A stretch of 64,000 bases of DNA from Nocardia paucivorans NBRC 100373. Its GTDB lineage: Bacteria; Actinomycetota; Actinomycetes; Mycobacteriales; Mycobacteriaceae. Of this stretch, positions 17,497-26,936 are shown in pieces (position 1 is the first letter of the stretch; each line of letters starts with the position of its first letter). The DNA is taken from the NCBI RefSeq assembly GCF_000308675.1, contig NZ_BAGE01000041.1, positions 186,001 through 250,000 on the forward strand, in the 5' to 3' direction. Below the pieces are notes generated by a model, which did no database searches, had not been told where the DNA came from, and saw only the letters and a program-made list of their open reading frames with translations. Both the position numbers and the translations under genes were made by a program.

Positions 17497-18744
17497 TTGA
17501 GTACCATTTTCACGCAGGAGTCGATCGAATCGAATATTTCCGCGCGGAAGGCCAGGCATGCCCGGCTCGGCGGAATCGGTCGTAACCACCCGCTCAATAT
17601 CGTGCTGGTGGCCCCGCCCTACTTCGACGTTCCCCCCGCCGGTTACGGCGGTGTCGAGGCCGTGGTGGCCGAACTCGCCGACACCCTGGTCGCCCGCGGG
17701 CACCGCGTGACCCTGTTGGGCGCCGGAAAGCCGGGCACCGCAGCGGAATTCGTTCCTGTGTGGGAGCAGACCCAGGCCGAACGGCTCGGCGATCCGTTCC
17801 CCGAGGTGGTCAACGCCCTCAAGGTGCGGCGAATCGTGGAGAAACTGGCCCGGTCACGGCATATCGACATCATTCACGACCACACCTTCGCCGGACCGCT
17901 CAACGCCCCCGCCTACGAAGCGCTCGGTATCCCCACGGCCGTAACCGTACACGGCCCGGTCGACAACGACATGTGGGAATACTACGGAGCCCTGGACGAA
18001 CACACCCGGCTCATCGCAATCAGCGACCGACAGCGGGAACTGGCACCGGGTTTCAACTGGATCGCTCGGGTGCACAATGCACTCCGCCCCAGCGAGTGGC
18101 CCTTCCGCACCGAGAAGAAGGACTACGCGCTGTTCCTCGGTCGCTATGCGCCGTACAAGGGACCGCAGCTGGCCTTGCGCGCCGCGCACGAAGCCGGTGT
18201 GCCACTCATTCTGGCGGGTAAATGCAACGAACCACCGGAGAAGGCGTTCTTCGCACAGGAAATCGAGCCACTGCTCACCGACAGCGACACCGTCTTCGGT
18301 GAAGCCGATGCGGTGGCCAAACGAGAACTGCTGGCCTCCGCGCGGTGCCTGCTGTTCCCGATCCGGTGGGAGGAGCCGTTCGGCATCGTGATGATCGAGG
18401 CGATGGCGTGCGGGACGCCGGTGGTGGCCCTGCGCGGCGGCGCGGTCGAAGAGGTGATCGAGGACGGCGTCACCGGCATCATCTGCGATGATCCGTCCGA
18501 ACTGCCCGCGGCCATCGCCCGAGCGAGTGAACTCGATCCGCATGCCTGCCGGCGTCGGGTCGAGGACTATTTCGGGGTCGATCAGCTGGGCGCCGGCTAC
18601 GAAGCGGCCTACTATCGCATACTCGATGCGTGGGACGAAGCCCACGCCCGGGCACAGACACCGACCGCGACCGGCCTGCGTCACAACGGACTACTCGGTA
18701 TGCGAGCCGAGGCCGGCACGACCTCGTTATGGAGCCGAGCATGA
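17497..18744 (+). CDS. GT4-family glycosyltransferase
   Basis: A 415-residue retaining GT-B glycosyltransferase. The N-terminal Rossmann domain shows NIVLVAPPYFDVPPAGYGG and VVAELADTLVARGHRVTLLG; the C-terminal nucleotide-sugar domain shows LFLGRYAPYKGPQLALRAA and the EX7E-type donor-binding segment EEPFGIVMIEAMACGTPVVA. The start is the TTG at 17497, preceded by AGAGGAGGA; upstream residues in the same frame look untranslated. Its stop overlaps the start of the debranching-type enzyme (ATGA), so the pair is translationally coupled and may act on a common alpha-glucan or glucoside. Donor and acceptor cannot be deduced. Confidence 0.85.
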   Translation: MSTIFTQESIESNISARKARHARLGGIGRNHPLNIVLVAPPYFDVPPAGYGGVEAVVAELADTLVARGHRVTLLGAGKPGTAAEFVPVWEQTQAERLGDPFPEVVNALKVRRIVEKLARSRHIDIIHDHTFAGPLNAPAYEALGIPTAVTVHGPVDNDMWEYYGALDEHTRLIAISDRQRELAPGFNWIARVHNALRPSEWPFRTEKKDYALFLGRYAPYKGPQLALRAAHEAGVPLILAGKCNEPPEKAFFAQEIEPLLTDSDTVFGEADAVAKRELLASARCLLFPIRWEEPFGIVMIEAMACGTPVVALRGGAVEEVIEDGVTGIICDDPSELPAAIARASELDPHACRRRVEDYFGVDQLGAGYEAAYYRILDAWDEAHARAQTPTATGLRHNGLLGMRAEAGTTSLWSRA

Positions 18745-20852
18745 GCGAACCGCCGCGAGTGTTGAACTCCGGCCAGCCCGCCGCCATCAACGGTGGCGGC
18801 GGGACCGTCACCTTGGTCGAGGCGAGCACGTTCTGCCTGTCCGACCATCTCGGTGATATCCACTCCGGAACATCGCAGGGACTGTTCTTCCGGGACGCCC
18901 GCGTGCTCTCGCGGTGGGAGTTGCGGTTGGACGGTCAGCACGCCGAGCAGCTGACCGTCCTCACCCCCGAGGCATTCAAGGCTCGGTTCGTCATGCGCAA
19001 ACCCCCACGTAAGGGGATAGCGGACAGTACGGTCCTGGTGGTCCGCCGACGCCTCATCGGTGATGGGCTCAAAGAGTCCATCACCGTGCGCAATCTGGGG
19101 CACGAGGACACCGCGATGACCATCACCCTGTTCGTGGACGCCGATTTCGCGGATCTGTTCGCGGTCAAGGAAGGCCGTAACCACGGCGGTAGCGCCGAAG
19201 CCGTCGCCGTGGACGGCGAACTACTGCTCACCGATCGCAACGAGCCCGGCCGTGGCCTGACCATCAGCGCCACGGGCGGGCCGGTCATGTTGCCGGGCAG
19301 CGTGAACTGGCAGGTGGTCGTGCCGGCACGCGGCCAATGGCATACCGAGATCGTGGCCCAGCCGGTGCTGTCGCACCGGCGGGTGCAGATGGCGTTCGGC
19401 GACGACGAGGACAGCCCGATCAGCCGGATCAAGGCCTGGCGCGCCACGGCGACGGACCTCACCGCCGGCGATCCCAATCTCGGAGATGTCCTGCAACGCA
19501 CCGAAAGCGACCTGGGTGCATTACGCATCGATGGTCGCGAGGACGGCGCCCCGGCCTATGTGGCCGCCGGCGCCCCCTGGTTCATGACCCTCTTCGGGCG
19601 GGACAGCCTGCTCACCTCGTGGATGGCGCTGCCGCTCGACTCCGCCCTGGCGGTCGGCACCCTGCGCCGATTGGCGACGCTGCAGGGCACGAAGGTCAAT
19701 CCGATCACCGAAGAGGAACCGGGCCGCATCATGCACGAGATGCGGCACGGCCCGGCCAGCGATCAGGTGCTCGGCGGCAATGTGTACTACGGATCGGTCG
19801 ACGCCACACCATTGTTCGTGATGCTGCTGTCCGAATGCTGGCGGTGGGGCGCCGACGAGAAGATCATCCGGGAACTGCTTCCCGCCGCCGACGCGGCTTT
19901 GGCCTGGATCGACGAATACGGCGACGCCGATGGCGACGGTTTCGTCGAATACCGACGCAAAACCGACCGTGGACTCGCCAACCAGGGCTGGAAGGACAGT
20001 TTCGACGCCATCAACGACGCCGCCGGGCATTTGGCCGAACCGCCCATCGCCTTGTGCGAGGTCCAGGGCTATGTCTACGCGGCGCGGATGGCACGCGCCC
20101 AGCTCGCCGACCACTTCGGCGATATCGAAGGCGCCGCCCGGTTGCGGGAGCGGGCCGAGGATCTGAAAGCCCGGTTCGACGAGGCGTTCTGGGTGGAGAA
20201 GAACGGCTGGTACGCGATTGCGCTGGATGGCCAGAAGAACCAGGTCGATTCGCTGACCAGTAATGCCGCCCAATGTCTGTGGACGGGTATCGTCTCCGAC
20301 GAACGGGCCGCCGAGCTGGTGCAGCGACTCGCCGACCCCAGCATGGACTGCGGTTTCGGGCTGCGCACTCTGGCCTCCACCATGGGTGCCTACAACCCGA
20401 TGAGTTACCACAACGGTTCGGTGTGGCCACACGATACCGCCATCGCCGTGGCCGGGCTACTGCGCTATCGGCATATCCCGGGCGCGAGCGAACTCGCCGA
20501 ACGGCTCGCCACCGGCCTGCTCGACGCGGCAAGTGAATTCGGCGGCCGGTTGCCGGAACTGTTCTGCGGTTTCGGACGCACCGAGTTCCGCTCACCGGTG
20601 CCCTACCCCACCTCCTGTTCCCCGCAGGCCTGGGCCAGCGCGGCGCCACTGCTGCTGGTGCGATCGTTTCTGGGCCTCGACCCCTGCGTCCCGCATCGCA
20701 CGCTGCGGGTAACCCCGCAGCTACCGCGGGAATGGGGCAAACTGGTCCTCACCGATCTGCGGCTGGGACCGGCGACGGTCAGTATCCACGCCGAGGGCAC
20801 GGCCATGCACGTACACGGATTGCCGCAGGACTGGCAGCTGATCACGGAGTAG
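18741..20852 (+). CDS. Glycogen debranching-type amylo-alpha-1,6-glucosidase
   Basis: A 703-residue protein with an N-terminal beta-sandwich of the GDE_N_bis type (about 20-215, HLGDIHSGTSQGLFFRDARV) and a C-terminal (alpha/alpha)6 glycoside hydrolase barrel (about 235-690). Barrel signatures: TLFGRDSLLTSWMALPLD, YGSVDATPLFVMLLSECWRW, NQGWKDSFDAIND, and YNPMSYHNGSVWPHDTAIAV. Such proteins are annotated as glycogen debranching or amylo-alpha-1,6-glucosidases, but many actinobacterial members are uncharacterised. The ATG at 18741 overlaps the GT4 stop; an in-frame ATG at 18729 is possible. Confidence 0.87.
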   Translation: MSEPPRVLNSGQPAAINGGGGTVTLVEASTFCLSDHLGDIHSGTSQGLFFRDARVLSRWELRLDGQHAEQLTVLTPEAFKARFVMRKPPRKGIADSTVLVVRRRLIGDGLKESITVRNLGHEDTAMTITLFVDADFADLFAVKEGRNHGGSAEAVAVDGELLLTDRNEPGRGLTISATGGPVMLPGSVNWQVVVPARGQWHTEIVAQPVLSHRRVQMAFGDDEDSPISRIKAWRATATDLTAGDPNLGDVLQRTESDLGALRIDGREDGAPAYVAAGAPWFMTLFGRDSLLTSWMALPLDSALAVGTLRRLATLQGTKVNPITEEEPGRIMHEMRHGPASDQVLGGNVYYGSVDATPLFVMLLSECWRWGADEKIIRELLPAADAALAWIDEYGDADGDGFVEYRRKTDRGLANQGWKDSFDAINDAAGHLAEPPIALCEVQGYVYAARMARAQLADHFGDIEGAARLRERAEDLKARFDEAFWVEKNGWYAIALDGQKNQVDSLTSNAAQCLWTGIVSDERAAELVQRLADPSMDCGFGLRTLASTMGAYNPMSYHNGSVWPHDTAIAVAGLLRYRHIPGASELAERLATGLLDAASEFGGRLPELFCGFGRTEFRSPVPYPTSCSPQAWASAAPLLLVRSFLGLDPCVPHRTLRVTPQLPREWGKLVLTDLRLGPATVSIHAEGTAMHVHGLPQDWQLITE

Positions 20853-20913
20853 TGCCGAGACGAGACCCAGAGGAAATCCGCTCGTGTGGTCCAGTTGATC
20901 ATGGTCGCCTAAT

Positions 20914-20941
20914 ATGGACGTCTGTCCACCATATCGTCCAT
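20914..20941 (+). promoter_or_regulatory. Inverted repeats upstream of L,D-transpeptidase gene
   Basis: ATGGACG (20914-20920) and CGTCCAT (20935-20941) form a 7-bp inverted repeat with a 14-base spacer; nested inside is TGGAC-GTCT-GTCCA (20915-20928). It ends 14 bases before the ATG, so it could be an operator or an mRNA hairpin near the ribosome-binding site. Confidence 0.4.
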
Positions 20942-20955
20942 AAGGGGTGGCGCCC

Positions 20956-21711
20956 ATGCAGACGGTCGCTCGGCACCTGTTTCTCGCGATCGCGGTCGTA
21001 CTCACGACGGTTATCGGCTCCGGCGGCGCGACCGCCGCGATGGTCGACCGAACCGCCACCGCGCCACCCGTGGCGGCGGTGTCCCCGACAAACGGCGCCG
21101 AGGTCGGTATCGCGCACCCGGTGATCATTCGGTTTCTCGCGGACGTCACCGACCGTCCCCGCGTCGAGCACACGGTGCGAATCGGCACCGATAAACCGTT
21201 GCCCGGCCGTTTCTCCTGGAACGGCCCCCGAGAACTCACCTGGACGCCGACCGGTTTCCTGCCCACAGACAGCACCGTCACGGTAATGGTGGGTGAGCGC
21301 CGGACCGAGTTCCACACCAATGCCGGTGTCGTCGCCGATGCGGATATGTCCACCCACACCTTCACCGTCAGCATCGCCGGACAGGTGGTGCGCACAATGC
21401 CGGCATCCATGGGCAAACCCGGATGGGAGACCCCGGTCGGCACCTTCCCGATCCTGGAGAAGTTCCGCTACATCGTCTTCGACTCCCGAACCATCGGCAT
21501 CCCCCTGGATGCACCGGAAGGCTATCTGATCGAAGGCGAATGGGCCGAACGGCTCACCTGGGGCGGGGTGTTCGTCCACTCGGCACCCTGGTCGGTCGAT
21601 GCACAGGGCAACTCCAATGTCAGCCACGGCTGCATCAACCTCGCTCCCGACGATGCCGCCTGGTACTACGAGAACGTCGGCGTCGGCGACCCGGTGCACG
21701 TGCACTGGTAA
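20956..21711 (+). CDS. Exported L,D-transpeptidase (YkuD domain)
   Basis: A 251-residue cell-wall enzyme that makes 3-3 cross-links in peptidoglycan. Residues 1 to about 27 are a signal peptide or anchor (MQTVARHLFLAIAVVLTTVI). An Ig-like domain follows (about 40-120, VSPTNGAEVGIAHPVIIRF), then the catalytic YkuD domain (about 125-250) with GKPGWETPVGTF and the active-site SHGCINLAPDDA cysteine. The domain order matches mycobacterial Ldt proteins, but it lacks the long C-terminal extension of LdtMt2. ATG 20956 with AAGGGGTGG upstream is preferred over GTG 20947. Confidence 0.92.
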   Translation: MQTVARHLFLAIAVVLTTVIGSGGATAAMVDRTATAPPVAAVSPTNGAEVGIAHPVIIRFLADVTDRPRVEHTVRIGTDKPLPGRFSWNGPRELTWTPTGFLPTDSTVTVMVGERRTEFHTNAGVVADADMSTHTFTVSIAGQVVRTMPASMGKPGWETPVGTFPILEKFRYIVFDSRTIGIPLDAPEGYLIEGEWAERLTWGGVFVHSAPWSVDAQGNSNVSHGCINLAPDDAAWYYENVGVGDPVHVHW

Positions 21712-21855
21712 TCCACCGCTCTCCCTTTCGGGCGCTGTCGGCCCCCTTCGGCTATACCAATCGCGTACTCCGGAGATACCATCGCGCGGCGGGCCGGTAT
21801 CGGATAGAAACAGGGGAAGAACTCCGGCAGTGGAATCGACGAAGGGCTAGGCGTG

Positions 21856-23004
21856 ATGGACCGACCGGACTCTTTCTCCGACCCGGGAGGCGATCCGTAT
21901 CCGACGGTGCCCATTCCGATTTCGGGCACCGACCGCTACCCCGCCCCCACATCGCAACCACCGGCGGCTTCCGCGCCCGGCACATCGCCGCACCCCCGTC
22001 CGGACGGCTTCGGCCATCCCCCTGCGACGCCGTACACGCCCGCACCCGACACCCCGGCGCGGACCGTTTCGTATTCGCTCAGCCCCTTGGACATGTTCGT
22101 CACCGAACCACTGCCGATATTTCGGCCCCCCGCGGCGTCCTACCCGCTCGACGAGAAGTACCCCGCGCCCTCCGGTGCACTGCCCGCGCCGCGCGAATAT
22201 CAGGACTACGAGGGCGAATGGTCCGACTGGGTGGCCGGTCGGACCGATCCGGTGGCCTATCCCGCCAACGCCCCCGACTCCCCCACCCGGGCGGACGCCA
22301 CGGGCACACCGCCGGATCCCTACCCCGAGGAAACCTCCCCCCACCCACCCGAACCGGATGACACCTCAGAGCCGGTCTCCGCTCCCACCGCCCGGGAAAG
22401 ACTGCGCCGCCGGCTGGAAACGATCCGACCCACACCCACCGCGCCGCCCGACGCCCCTCGCCGGCCGGACCGGACGCGCTGGGCGACGGTCGTCCTGGGC
22501 GCGGCCGGGATGGCGGCGCTGACCGGTGCCGCCTACGTACAGTTCGTGGTGATCGGCTTCGACGACGCCCCACCGCCTGTGCCCTCCGCCTCGACCGCCA
22601 CCCCGATATCGGCAGCGACCCCCGCATCCGGCGATTGTCCGTCGGAGCGGATCGGCAGCACCGTCCGCGGCAACGGACCGGGCGGCGACGCCTCCGGCCC
22701 GGAGGCCATCCTCGCTTTCCAACACGGTTATTACGTCGCCCGCTCCGGAGAACAGGCCCGGGCCGTGGTGGCTCCCGACGCCGCGGTGCCCTCGGCGGCC
22801 GATATCCAACGGGGTATCGACACCATCCCCGCCGGGACCACACACTGCGTCACCATCACCCCGGGCGCCTTCGTCGGCCAATACACCGTGGTCATCACCG
22901 AATACCGCGCCGGCTCACCGCCGCGCGGCTACAACCCCCAGTTGGTCACCACCATGCAGATCGGGAACCGGACCCTCATCACCGCCATCGGCCCGATGCC
23001 CTGA
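21856..23004 (+). CDS. Proline-rich single-pass membrane protein with extracytoplasmic C-terminal domain
   Basis: A 382-residue protein of unknown function. Residues 1 to about 205 are Pro/Ser/Thr/Asp-rich and disordered. One transmembrane helix lies at about 213-235 (WATVVLGAAGMAALTGAAYV), preceded by an Arg-rich stretch that suggests a cytoplasmic N-terminus. The C-terminal about 140 residues form a small folded domain outside the membrane with two cysteines (SGDCPSERIGSTVRGNGPGG and THCVTITPG), plausibly a disulfide. This resembles a domain common in Nocardia secreted hypothetical proteins. GTG 21853 directly abuts ATG 21856; the ATG is chosen. Confidence 0.75.
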   Translation: MDRPDSFSDPGGDPYPTVPIPISGTDRYPAPTSQPPAASAPGTSPHPRPDGFGHPPATPYTPAPDTPARTVSYSLSPLDMFVTEPLPIFRPPAASYPLDEKYPAPSGALPAPREYQDYEGEWSDWVAGRTDPVAYPANAPDSPTRADATGTPPDPYPEETSPHPPEPDDTSEPVSAPTARERLRRRLETIRPTPTAPPDAPRRPDRTRWATVVLGAAGMAALTGAAYVQFVVIGFDDAPPPVPSASTATPISAATPASGDCPSERIGSTVRGNGPGGDASGPEAILAFQHGYYVARSGEQARAVVAPDAAVPSAADIQRGIDTIPAGTTHCVTITPGAFVGQYTVVITEYRAGSPPRGYNPQLVTTMQIGNRTLITAIGPMP

Positions 23005-23213
23005 CCGGTTCGGCCGCCCGGCGGCCGAACCGCTGCGCCCCACCCCGGACCGTGACCGAACGGGAACCCTATCGACACGACCGAGACCCGCCGGCCACCT
23101 GGTCACCCGACGTCGACCGAGGGAGACTCGAGGCATGGACGATATCGGCGAGGAAGATCGGATCAACCGACCATCCGACTCACGATGACGGTGTCCGGAA
23201 GGCGGCGATAGCG

Positions 23214-24080
23214 ATGCCCGTACCGACCACAGCACCCGTCCTGGTCGGCACCGACGGCTCCGAATCCGCGCTGTACGCGGTGCGGTGGGCCGCGCAGGTG
23301 GCGGCCCGGCGGGGCGTTGCTCTGCATATCGTGCATGCCATCGGCGTACCGGTCGATATCGGGCCGACCCTCGACTACACGCCCCTCGAGGGGAAAACCT
23401 ATCGGGCGGCAGCACAGGCCGCGGTGGACGACGCCCGCGTGGCCGCAACCGAGGCCGCGGCACCGATTCGACAGATCGAGATCGAGATCTCGGTCTCGGA
23501 CGAGGCCCCTATTCCGCTGCTGCGGGATCTGTCCGCCCGGGCGCGGCTACTGGTCGTCGGCACCCGCGGGCTCGGGGCCCTACGCCGCGGCCTGCTCGGC
23601 TCCGCCAGTAGCTCTCTGGCCCGACACGCCCGCTGTCCCGTCGCGGTCATTCCGGAGGATCCACCCACCGAAGGGCCGGTGGTCGTCGGGGTGGACGGCT
23701 CCGGTTACAGCGCACAGGCCGTCGAGATCGCCTTCGAACAGGCGGCCGATCGGAATACCGAACTCATCGCGGTGCACACCTGGTCGGAGTTCTACCGGTA
23801 CCTGCCCCGGGAGGCGCTGCAGCAGGAGGCGGAGAGCCTGCTCTCGGAGAGCCTGGCCGGTTACTGCCGGGACTATCCCGACCTACGGGTCCGGCGCGTC
23901 GTTCGGGAAGACCGACCCGCCCGCGCCATTCTCGATCTCGCCGCCGAGACCGACGCCCAACTCATCGTGGTCGGCAGCCGTGGACGCGGCGGTTTCATCG
24001 GACTGGCCCTGGGCGCGGTGAGCCAGGCGACCCTGCACTCCTACGAACGCCCCGTAATCATCGCCCGGGGGGCAACCTGA
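23214..24080 (+). CDS. Universal stress protein with two tandem UspA domains
   Basis: A 288-residue cytoplasmic protein made of two UspA domains (about 5-145 and 150-288). Each has the ATP-binding G-2X-G-9X-G(S/T) pattern: GTRGLGALRRGLLGSASSSL in the first, and GSRGRGGFIGLALGAVSQAT in the second. Each domain starts with the expected strand (VLVGTDGSESALYAVRWA; VVVGVDGSGYSAQAVEIA). Tandem USPs are numerous in actinobacteria and often respond to hypoxia or stationary phase. ATG 23214 is the first start compatible with the domain boundary. It converges with the P450 gene, 54 bases apart. Confidence 0.9.
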   Translation: MPVPTTAPVLVGTDGSESALYAVRWAAQVAARRGVALHIVHAIGVPVDIGPTLDYTPLEGKTYRAAAQAAVDDARVAATEAAAPIRQIEIEISVSDEAPIPLLRDLSARARLLVVGTRGLGALRRGLLGSASSSLARHARCPVAVIPEDPPTEGPVVVGVDGSGYSAQAVEIAFEQAADRNTELIAVHTWSEFYRYLPREALQQEAESLLSESLAGYCRDYPDLRVRRVVREDRPARAILDLAAETDAQLIVVGSRGRGGFIGLALGAVSQATLHSYERPVIIARGAT

Positions 24081-24134
24081 TCTCCGACCACCTCGACGAA
24101 ACCGACACACCTTCCTCCGATACCACGGCTCCAC

Positions 24135-25400
24135 CTAGAGGTTCAACGGTGGCGACTTCGGGAAGACGACCGGCAGGGCCACCAACGAACGGTGCCACGG
24201 TCCGGGACGCCACGCCAGCTGATCCGCCGGCACGGCCAACTCGATTTCCGGCAGCGCATCGAGCAGCTGATCGATGGCGTCCTTCACCGCCAGGTGCGCG
24301 ACCGAACGGGCGGGGCAGGCATGCGGCCCGACCCCCCACGCCAGGTGCGAACGGTTGTCGGTGAAGTCGGCGCCGCGGATCGTCGGATCGTTGTTGCACG
24401 CGGCCATGCTGATCACCACCGGCTGGTGGGCGGGTAGCCAGACACCATCGATGAAAATGGGCTGACGCGGATAGCTGATGCAGTAGTTCGCCATCGGCGG
24501 GTCGGTGAACAACACCTCCTCCAAGGCGTCCCGGGTGGCCAGGCTGCCGTCGAGGATATTGGCGGCGAACCGGCTATCGGTCATCATCAGCAGCAAGGTG
24601 TTGATGATCAGGTTCTGCACCGGCTCGATCCCGGCCCCGTAGATCGTGATGAGCTGATGGACCATCTCCTCATCGGTCAACCCGTTGGGGTGTTGGATCA
24701 ACCGGGAGGTGACATCGTCACCCGGCTCGGCGCGTTTGCGCCTGGTCAGCTCGAGCACCGCATCGGTGAGCAGCGCATTGCCCTCGGTCGCATTGATGCC
24801 CTCGAAAATGGCCGCCATACCGGTGGCGGCCTGCTGCCCCAGGTCGGGTGGACAACCGATCAGAGCATTGATCGCCGCGAATGCCAGCGGGAACGCGTAC
24901 TGGGAGACCAGATCGGCCTGGCCGTCCCCACAGAAGGTGTTGATCAACGGAATGGCGATCTGCTCGACGGTGCTGTGCATGGCGTGCAGATCGACCCCGT
25001 TCAGGGCGAACACATTGGCGGTCCGGTAGCGGGTATGGGCGGCACCCGCGCTGCGAATCGGGTTGGGCCGCCATTCCATCATCGGCCGCACCGGACAATC
25101 GGCGGGGATGTTCTTCTCCCACACCCGAGGATCCGCCGGAAAATGCTCCGGATCGTTCAGAATGCGGACCGCGGTGTGGTAACCGATCACCAGGGTGGCC
25201 GGAACACCCGGCGCCAACTCCACCGGCACCAGCGCACCGAACTGCTTGCGCATCTCCCGATACACCCGATGCGGGTCGGCGGCGTACTCCGCCGTGTACA
25301 GGGGGATCCGCGGCCCGTCGGCATCGAGGGGGGACCCGTGGATGAATGAGGCACCCGCGGGCACCGACAGCGGTTGGTTGCTGTGCTGTGATGTGGTCAA
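24135..25400 (-). CDS. Conservon-type cytochrome P450, CYP157-like, lacking ExxR
   Basis: A 421-residue P450-fold protein, last gene of the conservon cluster. The heme-binding loop is atypical: WGVGPHACPA (355-364, Cys362) replaces FGxGxHxCxG. The K-helix ExxR, normally invariant, is absent: the aligned segment at 294-298 reads EEVLF. The I-helix reads GAGIEPV (255-261) instead of AGxxT, so the usual oxygen-activation threonine is missing. This matches the CYP157 family found behind Streptomyces conservons, which lacks ExxR. The start is TTG 25400 with GGAG nine bases upstream. It is a close paralogue of the P450 at 26937-28208 and is separated from the middle P450 by 299 bases. Confidence 0.88.
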   Translation of the reverse strand: MTTSQHSNQPLSVPAGASFIHGSPLDADGPRIPLYTAEYAADPHRVYREMRKQFGALVPVELAPGVPATLVIGYHTAVRILNDPEHFPADPRVWEKNIPADCPVRPMMEWRPNPIRSAGAAHTRYRTANVFALNGVDLHAMHSTVEQIAIPLINTFCGDGQADLVSQYAFPLAFAAINALIGCPPDLGQQAATGMAAIFEGINATEGNALLTDAVLELTRRKRAEPGDDVTSRLIQHPNGLTDEEMVHQLITIYGAGIEPVQNLIINTLLLMMTDSRFAANILDGSLATRDALEEVLFTDPPMANYCISYPRQPIFIDGVWLPAHQPVVISMAACNNDPTIRGADFTDNRSHLAWGVGPHACPARSVAHLAVKDAIDQLLDALPEIELAVPADQLAWRPGPWHRSLVALPVVFPKSPPLNL

Positions 25401-25699
25401 GTGACGTCACTCCAGGTGATGAGAGAATTCTCGGCAATCGAAACACAGACCGGTCCGGCGTGCTCATCGAGCAGGCGACCGCACCGGAAACCGTGCGAAC
25501 AGAGCCGAGCGGAAGCCCCTCACTTCTACCACTAACCGTAGTTTTCGAAGGGCAAACCTCGAAAATCGGTGTGGAGACAGCACTTCACCGCCCGAAACGG
25601 CCTCGGCATCGCCGTGCTCGGGCCGATATCACGACCCGAGGCAACGATTCCGCCCACCAATTCGGCAGGGCACCCGACGCTCGCGGTTCGCCGGCTGCG
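25401..25699. other. Spacer between second and third conservon P450 genes
   Basis: The rest of the cluster has overlaps or gaps of about 10 bases, so this 299-base gap stands out. No gene was seen. It may carry a separate promoter for the last P450, or the remains of a deleted gene. It begins with TGACGTCA at 25402-25409, a perfect 8-bp palindrome just upstream of the TTG start. Confidence 0.45.
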
Positions 25700-26926
25700 C
25701 TACCGGATATCTCCCAGGTACACGGGCAATTTCTGGTGACCGTTCGATACGAAACTCACAACCGGCACCAACTCGCTCGGCTCCACCGCCAACCGCATCT
25801 GGGGGAACCGCCGGAACAACGCGGGCAGCGCCAATTCTCCCTCCAGCCGCGCCAGCGGCGCGCCGATGCAGTGATGCGCGCCGTGTCCGAACGCAACATG
25901 ATCCTTGACGGCCCGGGACGGATCGAAGGTATCGGTGGTGGCGCCATGCACCTTCGGATCACGGCTCGCCGCCGCGTACGAAGCGAGAATGGCCTCACCC
26001 TTGGCGATACGCAATCCCTCGATCTCGATATCGTCCACGGCATAACGCAATGGCAGATGCGCGACCGGCGCCTCGTACCGTAGCGTCTCCTCCACCACAT
26101 CGGCCCAGCTCACCGTGCCGGCCAGAGCCGCCTCCCGCTGTTCGGGATGGGTGAGCAATGCAACGATGGCCTGATCCAACAGATTGACCGTGGTCTCGTG
26201 GCCCGCGTTGATGACCAGCATCAACGTGTCCACCAGTTCCTTCTCGGTCAACTGCGAACCGTCCTCGTCCCGGGTCGTGATCATCACGCTGGTGATATCG
26301 TCTCCCGGATTCTCCCGGCGGTAGGCGACGAGTTCGGTGACCAGACCGTACATTTCGACGTAGTTGGCCTGCGCCTCCTCTTGGCCGATGGTGGTGTCGA
26401 AATACCGGTCGACGCAGATGCGCAGTCCAGGGGCCAGAGAGTCCGGCACACCGAGCAACTCGGTGATGACCTGGATGGGGACCGGATAGGCGTACCCCTC
26501 ACGCAGGTCCACCACCTGTCCCGGAGGTGTGTCCGCCAACCGGTCGAGCAATTCGGTGACGAGCGCTTCGATACGGGGACGCAGGGCCAGGGTGCGCCGA
26601 TGGGTGAACGCCGGCGAGACCAGTTTGCGCAGCCGACGGTGATCGGCCCCGTAGGCGGTGAACATATTGTCCACCGCGATCCACGGCAGCAACGGCCAGT
26701 CCTCGGTGATCTCACCGTTGATGAAGGCCGTCCAATGCTGTCGGGGGTCCTTGGAGACCCGCGGATCGGCCAGCAGGCTCTTCAATACGGCGGCGTCGGT
26801 GACGGCCCAGGCCGGGACCCCGCCGGGCAGTTCCACCAGGGCGGCAGGCCCCTGAGCGCGTAACCGGGCGGTCTCCCCGTGTAGGTCGGCGCCCGCCATA
26901 TCCAGGACGAGGGTTTCGCGTTCCAA
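25700..26926 (-). CDS. Cytochrome P450, CYP154-like (canonical motifs)
   Basis: A 408-residue bacterial class I P450 monooxygenase. All signatures are intact: I-helix AGHETT (about 241-246), K-helix EETLRY (ExxR about 280-283), and heme loop [10 protein letters not shown] with the Cys near 353. This contrasts with the two ExxR-less P450s either side. In Streptomyces conservons a CYP154 or CYP156 member commonly follows a CYP157 member. The start is TTG 26926: AAGGAG lies six bases upstream, while a TTG at 26944 lies inside the preceding gene. It follows the preceding P450 by 10 bases. Redox partners are not encoded here. Confidence 0.9.
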   Translation of the reverse strand: MERETLVLDMAGADLHGETARLRAQGPAALVELPGGVPAWAVTDAAVLKSLLADPRVSKDPRQHWTAFINGEITEDWPLLPWIAVDNMFTAYGADHRRLRKLVSPAFTHRRTLALRPRIEALVTELLDRLADTPPGQVVDLREGYAYPVPIQVITELLGVPDSLAPGLRICVDRYFDTTIGQEEAQANYVEMYGLVTELVAYRRENPGDDITSVMITTRDEDGSQLTEKELVDTLMLVINAGHETTVNLLDQAIVALLTHPEQREAALAGTVSWADVVEETLRYEAPVAHLPLRYAVDDIEIEGLRIAKGEAILASYAAASRDPKVHGATTDTFDPSRAVKDHVAFGHGAHHCIGAPLARLEGELALPALFRRFPQMRLAVEPSELVPVVSFVSNGHQKLPVYLGDIR

Positions 26927-26936
26927 CGAAAACTCC

